Positions 12,001 through 24,000 of a DNA stretch of 64,000 nucleotides are shown in pieces. This DNA is from Trissonchulus latispiculum (lineage: Eukaryota > Nematoda > Enoplea > Enoplida > Ironidae): contig JASAND010018429.1 in NCBI GenBank assembly GCA_030248195.1, positions 81,472 through 145,471 on the forward strand. Reading direction: 5' to 3'. A program made the translations under genes and the position numbers. Every line of letters begins with the position of its first letter. The stretch's first letter is position 1. The notes below the pieces were generated by a model, which made no database searches, was not told the origin of the DNA, and was given only the letters and a program-made list of their open reading frames with translations.

Positions 12001-15000
12001 TCCCAGTCCTTTGAGCACGACACTGCGTTTACAATTACATGAATAATATATACGGTGGTGCACTGTACAGTATCCAAATTTTACATATACACATATAAAG
12101 AGGTTGTTATAGAGAAACAGTATCAAAAGAGTCGTCGCAGGAATATATACTGTCCGTAGGTGAGATAAACCATCGGTCCTAAAAGTCTAATCTCTCCCAA
12201 CCGCTCTCCCAGGCCAGCTGTTAGGAAGCCCCTTCCAAACATAACTGGCTACATTGGTGCCGAAACCCGGGATCGAACCAGGGACCTTTAGATACCGAAA
12301 CCGGCTACCAGTACCTTTTCTCGACATAATCCGTAGGAACCGCCAACGTGAAACCTCGGTCTCAGAGTTCACCCATTAGCTCTTCTGTAGGAACTGCCGC
12401 AGAATCGTCGCCAGACGGATCAGTTGATAGGACCCGTACCCTAAGCAGTGATTTTACCGAACCTCAGGAAGAGTATTTTTTTCACGATCCCCTACTCGGT
12501 GAGTCGTGGAACAAAAGTTTATACCAGTTGAAGGGAACAATGCCTGACGGTCCGACACCCGATGCTAAGTCCGTAAGGGAGCAAAACCTTATTGACCCTA
12601 AGCTTATACCAGTCTTCAAGGGCGAAATTTCGGATGACTTCGAAGACTTTATCAGCTACTTTGAGAGAGTCGCCTTGGTAAATCAGTGGTCCGATTCCCT
12701 AAAAGCTACCTTGTTGCCAGGATATTTGCAGCGTTATGCTGCAGATCTTTGGACTGCCCTTCCGGCAGGCGTCCAAGCGACCTGGTCCAATGTTGTCTCA
12801 TCTCTCAAAGAAATTCGGTCCGGAACCTCTACCAGCGTTCATAGTTCGGAACTGCATCGCAGAGTTCAGAAACCAGCCGAAACCGTAGAGGAATTTGCTA
12901 GGGCTATCCAGAAGCTAGCGCGAAAAGCCTACGACGACTCCTTAAAGGGCAGTGCACGAGATAAGCTTATGCGTGAAATTTTCCTGAATGGCCTGCGCTC
13001 CTCACTTAGACGTTTCATTGTAGGCTCTAGGCCGACAAGTTTTGAAGACGCTGTTGCTAGAGCCAAGGAGCAAGAAGGCTATGAGGAATTAGTGAAGCAG
13101 ACAGCAGCCGCAGCGGTTAGAGCTGTCTCGTTTAGGGACTATCCCCATAGCCCAGAGAAAAGTAGGGACAGTAGTGGTAACCGTGAATCTACCCTTGTCC
13201 GAGACTTAGCCGACCAGATGAAGGAGCAGATGAAATTGATGAGGGAACAACAGGAACTCTCATTGGAGCATAACCGACAGTTAGTTGACGCCGTTAAGGC
13301 ACTTCAGTCACAGAATAGATACCCACAGAGATTTTCGCTACCAGACTCGCGTAGCTTTGTAGGCACTGCGGAACGAAATCGGAGAACCTCCGATGGTCGT
13401 CCCATCTGTAACAGATGCTCCCGTCCTGGTCATATTGCTGCTCGTTGTCCCCAGTCCGTTGGGCCCAACCGCCCTCCCAGTCGACCAAATCCCACCCCAA
13501 CTCGGTTCGAGTTCCGTTCGCCCAGTACTGAAAGACGCAGCTCCGATCGCGCCGAAACTAGTGTGCGAGTTGTCTCCGATTCGGGAACGGATAACTTACA
13601 GTTCGAGAATGAACAGCTCCGCCGTCAGAACCAACGGCTCATAGAACGTTGTTTAACGGGAAGGAACTCGTCGAAAGATTCCTCCTGTAGGGTTCTGCTG
13701 AATGAAGAGGCATCTCCCTCCAGCGCCATGCATGTACAGCAGTGTGCTGCTTTGGCAGATATCTGCGCAGTCATGAGCAAGGGTGGAACCCCAATTGTGT
13801 ACGGTTGGGCATCCGGCCTTCCAGTTGAAATGTTGGTGGATACAGGCAGCAATGTCACCCTGGTCGATAAGTATTATGCTCCGACCGAAATGGAACCGTA
13901 TCACGGACGTCCTCCGACATCCTTATCCGGTCACTCCCTAGTACCGCAAGGGCAGTGTAACATAAAGATAAAGCTTGGAACAGATGAAATTCAGGTGTTG
14001 GCCTATGTTATGCCAGTACTTCCTTTCGATGTTATTCTAGGGACAAATGCGTTAGAAGCTTTTGGTGCCAGCATGGACTTTGGCAAAGGCGTTCTGGCAT
14101 GTAGCGAAAAATTAAGAATGTTTCCTGATAAACAAGTACCAGCAGTCCCTGCTTGTGCTAGAGCTACTTTAGCAGAATCTGTAGTGATTCCCCCTCGGGG
14201 TGAAATGGTGTTTCCTGCCGCTGTAGAAGGTGGAATGGAGCATGCTCTAGTTCTGTTTGAACCGCATGAGCAGTTAGTAAATAAGTACTGCCTAGGAACT
14301 GTCCCCTCTGTGGCCTGTGAGACGAACAAGACGATTCCAGTTCGTGTAGTGAATACGGAAACAGCCATTATCAGCAGATGCGCTGGTTCCTCGAAAGCTG
14401 ATAAGCGAGCCCACGTGAATCGGTTAAAGGTCTGTTACGACATTGATAAGAGACCCCCTCCGCTAGAACGACAAACCGATATAGATTCCGCTGAACAGAC
14501 ATATATCGAGGATCCGTTACCGTTGCCAGTTAATGAGGTTCCATCAGGACCAGAAGAGGGCCAGACTCCTGCCAACTCCTGCACCAGTACTCCGGACCTT
14601 CCAGAGCACGACGAGTGGTCGCTAAATCATGTTATTTGGGCTAAGATGAAAGGTTATCCTTTCTGGCCCGCCCGCATTGCACTTGCTGATGAAATAGAGT
14701 CAAGTGTGCCCCGTCGACCAGGAGACTGGATACTAGTTCAGTTTTTTGGTGGAAAAGACTACGCTTATGTGGAACGCAGTAACTGTAGGGAATTTGATGA
14801 CTATAAGAAGGAAATGGAAGGAAGGAAACTGACACGTGGTGTCGTAAAGGCTCTCAGGGAGGCTGAGCAGTACAAACCGACAGATAACCATTATATTCTG
14901 GGAGGCCCGGCCCTCCAGCTAAGCTCTGAAGCGGTTAGCTTAGTCCTCGATGAAGGAAATCCTGTAGAAACTCGTTCCAACGAGTCTGCGCCAGCCTCGG

Positions 15001-18000
15001 ACGTAACAGCAGCTAAGCTGCCTGGGTCGGTAGGCCTGTCGCTAGTCAGCGCGTTGCTCTGTCTGGTTTTCTTCTTGCTCACTTTCGTGCGACATGGCCT
15101 TGCCATCAGCAAAATGGTTGAAGAGTTGGATTTAGTTTTACTAAGACCTTCGTTGGAGCGCAGAGGCATCCGAGTAAACCCCCACTTTGCAACCGTGTTT
15201 CGCAGCGCAGGATATATTGACAATAGCCATGACTTTGTTGATCACCACCTACTCATACCCATAAACTATAGTCTGCCTCCGCCGCCGCTTCCTCCTATTT
15301 GCCCTTTTCGCACTTTCCAGGAAAATCAGTCCTGGATTAAGCAGCTAGGAGGTAAATTGTGCTCTCTGCTGGACTCCTTGAACCGCTCCGCGCATGCCGT
15401 CTATGCTACAGCATTATCCGATTCAGAATCCTTGCCGCAGGATTTTTTCTCCATCGTAGGAAACACTACGACGAGAAACGACCGCCGCGGGAGTCGCAGC
15501 CTGTTTCATGGAATAGTATGTTTTGTGGAGTCGATTTTCGGAGGTTGTAACGAAGGCGGAGCAGACGCGGAATCTGTTCGGAATGCGTTGCGATTGATGG
15601 AAACAGAGGAACAAGACATCAGTTTCCGCTTAGATTCCGTTACTAATCGGATGATGTCGTTAGCTAAGATGTCTCGGGATGGATTAAAGAACAGCGACTC
15701 AAAGCTGACTGTACTGAGTCACGGGTTAGAAACGTTAGCTACCCTGTACACTGATGTCGTTAACAGAACAGTAGTGGAGGATGAGTTACTGCGGGAATTA
15801 GGAAGTGTTAGTGACTTGCAGAGTGACTTACTCGTCTACGTAGTTAACTGGATTACGAGTCTTGTGCAGTGGCATGACTCTTTAGAGGCGACGAGATCGC
15901 TGCTACACAGACTACCAGGGATACGGTCCGGATTCTTACCGGTTGAGTTAGTACCCATAGCTACTTTACGTAAGTCAGTTCTAGGCCTCCAGTTCAAATT
16001 ACAGGAAACGGGTCGTAGCTTAGTCTTCAGTCCGGCTCATTTAGACGTTTACTATACCATGCCGATTGTATCCGCTGCTTATGCAGCTGGCGGTAGTGTC
16101 GTGTTGAGAACCAAACTCCCTGTCTCCCGGTCAGACTCAATTTTTCAAGTCTGGCAGATAGAAACGAGCCAAATGGACAGTAACGTCTCCTCGATAGGTA
16201 TGAGTATTCTTTCGGCCTATGACTGCATAGCAATGAACCGCCACAATTCCCAGTATCTACTTTTCTCAGCACAGGACTTTCAGAGCTGTACAGGTCATGG
16301 AGTCAAACGCTGTGGGAAACAGTTTCCCCAGCACCGAATATCGGACCTGACCTGCGAACTGACACTCTTCAATTATGAGGACCCGGAAACTGTGAAGAGA
16401 TTTTGTAACATTATGTTGTCTAGTACACCCAAGTCTTCGAGCTTGATCGATCTTGGGGATGCCATTTGGTTTGTAGCTGGCTCGCCATCAGAAGCACACG
16501 TAGTGTGTTTTAGTGGACCCCAGCCCAGTAAGACAGGGCATAGGAAAATACCATCACATAGCTTGGTTCGTCTTCCCTGTGGCTGCCAGCTAGTCGTGAA
16601 CGAACTAGAGACCCCACCACGGGACATAAACTGTCGTCCTCGTGTCACCGAAATCATCCAGATGTCATCAGCATATAATCCATTTGAACTCCCGCTTTTC
16701 GCGACAGGACCCCGCGTTCACATCCCAGCAGAAGGAGAAACTGAACCGAACGTCGAACTACCCTCGAAATTAGCTAATTTGTCCAGCGAACTTAGTCTAC
16801 TCGCTAACTCTGGTGACAGTATAGTAGCAAGGTATGATGACCTTGTGAAAGTTATTCGTGAAGAGCAGCGTTTGGTACAGGTAAAGGAGAAGCTGTTGCA
16901 GTCTGCAGTATCCAAGGCTTTAGATGCGATCAAGGACACACGCTCAGGAAACGGGTGGTGGTGGTATGGCTTGCTGATTGGTGAGCTAGCATTAGGAGTC
17001 CTCCTTCTAGGTATGCTGATGTCAAAACTGTTCGGAAGAGGCTGGCATACGTTCGAGATACCAACGCTAGGGCTGAGAAGCCCCCGTGATAATGTTGATG
17101 TTCCCCATCCAGAATCACCGCGAGTGGAGCGTGATACTAGCTTACTGGGAGAAGGTACGCCTGCAGTTGTGCAGAAATTTCTAACGTTCAAGCGCGCCAC
17201 TGAGAGTGTGGCTGACGCTTGATGGTACTTTGGTTTGTATATAAATATTTGTTGTATTAAAATAGAAAAAACAAAAAAGAGTAGTAGTGATAGTGCCGTT
17301 ATTGTACCCGTATGTAGCTAAGTTGGTTAAATTAGTGCGAAATCGTACCCACACCGTCCTATAGTACAAATGGTGTAAATATTGAGCAGTGCATATACGT
17401 ATATTTCGTTGTTGTTTCCTGTAATATGTTGCATCGAACCGTAGCGTGGGCAAGTATGAGAATAGTTAGCCAACCACTTTTTTTGTTGTGTTCTACGCTG
17501 TGAGCGTCTGTAGGGCCGCGCCCTAAGTACTCAGTGGTGCCAGCTTTTAGTACACTGGTTAGAAGTCGCCTGATCCGGAAAAGACAAGCCCGCGCCTGTC
17601 CTGAGAACCCTGGTACGGCGGGTCGCTCTGATCCGGCCCCGGGAACGTCGCAGCTGCGGACTTGCATCTGTGAGCCAGCAGTTGCCCCAGAACAAGGAAC
17701 ATCCAAAAAAAAACAGAAAATGAATTTAAAATGTAAAAAATAGAGTTGTTGAATATAACTGCGCCGCAGTGTGTAAGTGTAGAAATGTGACTCGGTGTCA
17801 CAAAGAGCTTTAGTATAACCTGTTGTTTTTGAAGAAATTGAGTGTAATATTAGTTGAGACTTTGAACCTATCGAAGTTGTAGCGTTGATTAAGTCGCATT
17901 AGTGATTTCTGTATTATTTTAGTAACTAGTAATTACTGTGATGATGTCGGTTATCCGAACCGCTTGGTCTGAATACTGTAAGGTAGACGAAGAATATAAA

Positions 18001-21000
18001 GCTTCCCGTGAAAGCTTGGCCAAAGCCAAGGGACTTGTGTTCGCCGAAGAGGAAAAGATGAAGTCTTTGGCGTCTAAGCGAACCTCAGCCTTGAAAACTT
18101 ACCTAGGACTGGGAGCGAAGAAGCCTCGAGAGGCTAAGCCTATTGAAGCCCCGACTGTAGATAAAGATAAACGTATTGTTGAGCCGTCCAAAGCATCAAA
18201 ATCGAGCTCTTCTGAGAGCTCCACAGATGATGCCGATTCGTCCGGGAATCACAGTGTAACTGACCGTGAGGCTGCAAGGTTCAAGTTAGTTAGTGCGGCC
18301 TCTTGTTCGAAGAAAAGGAAGAAGCTGAGTAAATCCGGTAGGCGGATGTTACCCAGCCTGTTCGAACTCGTGAGTCCCCGCGGAGCGCCTCACGTGACGC
18401 ATCCCAAACTGTCCTATCAGTGGAAAGCTGAAGTATTAATGGACGTTAGTCGTTTAGAGAGTGAGATGCGGAAGCGTCCGTTTCCAGATCAGTCTCCGCC
18501 AGAGTGGTGGATGCGCGATTTTATGGGCTCATGCGAGCGCCGTTACTGTGGTTTAGCTAATGCCGGACCCGAGAGTGCGTTAGTGAAGAATATGATGGAT
18601 TATTTACGCCGTCGGGTGTCCCATGCCGTAAGTAGCAGGAAATCCAAGGCCTAATTCGTGTGGAACATTGCGTGTCTAAGCTGTAGTTCTTGACCTGATT
18701 CTAACCATATTTATTTGTATCTGTCCTATTTAGCCGTAGTTTTAGTGTTTTGCATATTTAGCCGTATTTAATCAGTCATATATAGTCAATCGCAGTTAGC
18801 CTGTTCGTCGTGTCGTGGTACATCAGCTTGCTATTGTTCTTTCTTCGTCCAGCGCCAGCAATGGAGCCAGATCTCAGTTATTTGCCCGACAGTGACCAGA
18901 AAATGCTTCGTCAGTGTCAGTATGCAACCACCTCACCATTCTATGTCGCCTTTGATCCAGCACCTCCCTTACTCTCAGAGGCCACGCTGTCCTATGTAGA
19001 AGAGTCGGATAAGATTGCCAAATCGATATCCGAGATCACCGTATTTGCCCAGCGATCCTCCTCCCAAGAATCCAGACACCCTATGACCTTGCGAAATTCT
19101 GAGTTAGTCATAACAGAGATCGATATCCGTACATTAGCTGTTGCAGAAACTCCCGATCAATGGATCAAGGCCTTTCACGCAGTGAGGTCCCAGCTATTTA
19201 TTGTTAAGTTGCCTAATCCTAGTAAGTTGTATGGTCTTAAGGGAGCCCCCCTCCGTTCGTTTCTGATGTCGGACCACCCCAGGGCTCTAGTTCTGTCAGC
19301 TCTATTTTGGTGTCCATGGCGTTACCATCGTTCAACCCGTCGTGCGGAGCGTTTTAAGTCTATTCTGCGGAGTGCTTTGCCAAACTGTTTATCATTCTTT
19401 TCATGGAATCTGCCGCGAGAATCAATTGATTTTTCTTCAATGTTGCTACCATTGCAGAAGTCACAGGAATTGGAAGAATCAGAGTACGATTCGCCCGAAC
19501 GCTGGAGCTGGAGCAGTGCAGAATGACAGAAGCAGTCCAGACTTTCCAACGAATTGAAACTATATATACTGAACAATTGACTAAATAAAAACAAAACTAA
19601 CATTTGTATGCGTTATTGTGTGGAACTATAGCTAAGCTTTGTGTTTATGTGTGTGTTTTGTGTTTGTATTGTTGCAGTGCACACTGTTTGTTAATCTGAG
19701 AGATCAGGAGATTTCATAATACGTTCGTAGCCGACCGACATTAGTTCATTTCCCGTTCCCCACATGGTTGTACACCCCACGAAACGTAGCTATGAGACGT
19801 AAGTCTAGACCTATCTCCTTGACAGAACGTTCGCAAGTAGGTAGTTTTTCTGGTGACGTTTCTACTAGTTCTGTTAGCACAAATCGGCAAAATTCACCTA
19901 TACCGCAGGAGATTTCAGGCGCTGCCTCCGTCGAAAATACTAAACCCGAACCTAAAATTTTAGTTAATTCTTCGTCGCAAGAGCAACCGTCTGACCAACC
20001 TTTAGACTTAAGTGTAAGGAGTAGACAGAGACTAACCACCTCACCAATAACTGAGCCTGTAGTAGCCTATTCCGAACAAGGGCAGCGCTTTGTGTTTGTA
20101 CCATTAGGTCCACCGTTCCCCGGACCACTTATTCCTCTTGTTCCACCAGCGACTGAAGCTCAGCCTGAACCGACTGCCGACCGTGAGTTTCCCTTGGATG
20201 TGTCCCAAGGTTGGGTCGAGCGACGTTGTCCCAACTTTCACACCTGTGGAAATCGCGGACATCGCTATCCTGCTTGTGGTTGTCGGAATCATCGGTCCCA
20301 TAAAACTTGCCCTTATCATTAACATTTCAGTTTGAACGAACCTCCAATTTAGTAATTACTTAAGTCATTTGTCGTTCTTTTCTCACCGGTGTTCGAATTT
20401 AAGAGGGGAGGAATGTAACCAGCAACATATATTAACTGATCCCTAAAAGCATATAAAAGGCAGTAACATAGTACGTACGTACGACAAGCTGTATACGTGG
20501 TTGAGTGTTAATATCTTCCTTTCCTTGTTCCCTGCCTTCTCTCCCTCCCCTTGTTTCCCCTTTCTCTTATCCTTTAGATATTCCCTGTTTCTCCTGGGCC
20601 ACCCAGGCCAAGCAAGTTGTTTATCCCCTTTGGGGAATGACGCAAATTGAGATGATCTTTTAATTTGAAGTGTTACTTAAATTAGCCCAGATTAGTGTTT
20701 TGATGATCTTTTGCCTGACATTTACCGTGGCCTTTACCATGACATTTACGCGACACATCAAAGGGGTGCCGCCCCTGTATAAAAGGAGGTCCCCGTCTCC
20801 CTCTATTCAGTCTTGTACTCAACCCTTCTTTCTGCCGTGTTGTCTGGCCCAGGCAAGCCTGCCTGTCTCTGTTCACTGTACCCCCTTTGGTACCCAAACG
20901 CCTGTACCTCGCAAACATAACTATATATCTGTGAAACGACCTGTGTTGGTTCTTCAAAGACCCTGTGTTCTCTGCTTGGTCCTGCGAGCACTTCTGTTTT

Positions 21001-24000
21001 GCTGGTGTCTGCTTTTGTATATTCAATAAACGATAGGCGCACAGTTATCATTTATTCTATTGCTACTTACTGCTGCCTTAAGCTTGTCTGAAACTCAGAA
21101 GAAGCTGGTTGCCTATACGCTCAGGTGAGGTTCACGTACTGATTTGAGTCTGACACATGTACTAGTACCTATTCAGGTGACACCTACTTGGGGATAACAA
21201 GTATCCCAGTCCTTTGAGCACGACACTGCGTTTACAATTACATGAATAATATATACGGTGGTGCACTGTACAGTATCCAAATTTTACATATACACATATA
21301 AAGAGGTTGTTATAGAGAAACAGTATCAAAAGAGTCGTCGCAGGAATATATACTGTCCGTAGGTGAGATAAACCATCGGTCCTAAAAGTCTAATCTCTCC
21401 CAACCGCTCTCCCAGGCCAGCTGTTAGGAAGCCCCTTCCAAACATAACTGGCTACACATCAATGTACCTAAACATTCTCCTCAATCGTTTTAACTTAGTC
21501 CAGTCCTTTTCCTTTACACATTTCTTCACAAAATTAAATTCATATGCATGAAGTAGCAAGTTTGCAATATAGGGTCCAGCATTAGTTCCCATAGGTATCC
21601 CAATTATCTGTCTAAAAACTAAATTTCCAACTTGAAAATATGCATTATCAATGACAAATTTTAACATAGAAAATACATATTGCGCATCCTTTGCAGTAGG
21701 ATTAGCTGCGTTAGTCCATCGTGCATAGGCTTTATTAATAACCATTGCCCTTGTTCCATTACCGAAAGATAATTCTATAAGTGGTTTAATTTCTTTCAAA
21801 ATGTCCTCATGGCGAAGGCTAGTATAAAGTTTACCAAAATCATAAGTAGAAATACTTTTAGCCTGCGACGTAAGATTAATTTTATTAAGACAATTTAAAA
21901 TTTCCTTGGAGCTATCAATTATCCAGTATGCATTAATGAAATTAGAATTACGCTTAATAGCATTGCAATACTGCTTTTGTCTAGTCTGCACTAATTTAAA
22001 TGCAGCACCTAAACTTTTGGACATTGGCTTTGTGCAACAGTTAGCTCCAGCAATGATAGTTCTGAAACCAGTTGGCTTCTTATGAAACTTAGGTATAATT
22101 TGAATGAAAGGTAGACATTGATTTTCAATGTCCACGTTAACTTTAAGATAGGTAGAATCCCTTGTAATGTCCCTAATTACACTTGTATGTTCCATATTAG
22201 TTAGTTCATAAGTAGGACTTCCATTTTGTTGGGTTTTAAGTTCCTTAATAATACAGTCCAAATAAAATTTTTTACATATGAATGCATAGTTTCCTGCTGC
22301 TTTATCCACAACAGTAATAACGAAGTCTTCCTTAATTGCATTCATGTAGTGTTTAATTTTACTCTTGTTTTTAATTTCATTTGACCCTCTAAAAATAGTA
22401 TCGTTTAAGTTATCGACTATATTTTTAAACGCAATTTTAATACACTTTTTCCTTTTAAACCTGACGTTAAACAGGAGGTTATAAAAGAAAAAGAAAGCAT
22501 CTTTTGCTTCCTCAGCATAAATCAATTATTTTCAAAGTACTTATCTTGAGGGTGAGCATGTACAGTCGGTACTGACAGGTTAATGATGAAAAGTTAAAGC
22601 AACCATTTTTCCGTCAAAAAAGTAACTTTTCAGACGGTATTAATAAAATTACTTGTGTTTACAACTTTGATGATTTATTATTTTTTGTATCCGACGTCAA
22701 AAACAGTAAGCAACTGTCATTTTTGCCTTAAACACGACCTTAAACATGGTCCATCTCAAGTTTAAATTTCCAGTAGGTGGTGTTTAAATACACAAATTTT
22801 AAACTCCAGTTTAAGTTAAACTTGACTGGTGCAAGCCTACTAATGACTAAACACGAGTTTAAACTCAAGTTTAGTTTAAACGGGAGATGAACACTACTGG
22901 TGCAAGCCACCTTACGGGCTTGAATAGAAAACTGGAAACAACAAACAATAAAACTGACTCAACTAAAATGCATGATCACAGAAAGTAACAACGAATCTTA
23001 CGACAAATAGGATTATCTTCGTCCGAATTGTCGCCACAGTCGTCCTCACTGTCACACAAAAATCGACGACTAATGCACACCTACAATACAAATTAAGGTT
23101 TCGTACGACAAGTATAAATTAAAATTTAGTCACTCGTTTATAAATCCACTGTTCGTATAGTTTAGATACGCACTCATTCAAGCTTTACTTCAATTACTGT
23201 AGCCTAGGAAGCTGGTGGATCAATTGGTAGCGCACCGCCTAGTAGTAATTCGAAACAGGCCAGTTACGACTCCTACCTGAGGACTCAGGTATTGTCGTGA
23301 GTGACCATCCATCCATTTCCCCCAAAAAACGTATTATTGCCCTCCCAGACTTTGGTGGGAGAGGTCGACCCCTGACCCTGATTCTCCCTCTCCTTCGAAA
23401 AATCTTGGCCAAGGGCTTTTTCAAGAAAGAGTAGAGTAGAGTAGAGTAGAGTGGAGTAGAGTTAAAAATAACAGTTTTAACTCGCTTTAACTTTAACTCC
23501 ACACAAGATTGAGTTTCCCTCTTTTAAGAAGGAGAGAGATTCGTAGATAGGTGTTTTCTAGGAGTTTATGTATAAGTTTAACTCTTTCATGAAAAGGATA
23601 TAGTTAATTTTAACTGGTACTCTACCCTTTCTTGAAAAGGCCTCTACGAAAATTACATAACTCTCCAGCAAAAACCCTGGTTTCGTGAATTAATTACTTT
23701 TTACAAAAAACTCTTTATTATAAACAAAATAATAAACAATATTTTTATGCAGCTCCAAGCAAATAAATGGGCTCACCCCAGTACCACACTCCCACTCGTA
23801 CTCCGTACAGGAGCGAGTATAGTTGTAGGGAGCGCAGTCGCGTTCATCCGAGGCGTTGGCGCAGTCCTTCTTTCGATCACAGACATACTTGGCCGATATA
23901 CAGGTACCATCTTCCTTGCATTTAGTCTTAAACAAAAAACAACCGAACAAAATAATTGCGTCAATAAAACACAAAACAAAGAATGAAATTAAGGAAATTT

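Larger units (their letters stand above)
11211..21456 (+). mobile_element. Non-autonomous LTR retroelement (gag-pro-IN tail-PWWP-env plus three accessory ORFs), TSD CATC
   Basis: A complete element of 10,246 bp has two LTRs of 1,043 bp (11211-12253 and 20414-21456) with TGTA...TACA ends. It has a primer-binding site complementary to tRNA-Phe, a polypurine tract before the 3' LTR, and 4-bp target duplications CATC (11207-11210 and 21457-21460). Gag and retropepsin look like the Ty3/gypsy class. No reverse transcriptase, RNase H or integrase core is encoded anywhere between the LTRs, so it must depend on enzymes supplied by another element. By eye the LTRs differ at only three positions, which indicates a recent insertion. 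It lies on the plus strand in the long LRP2 intron, antisense to LRP2. Confidence 0.93.
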
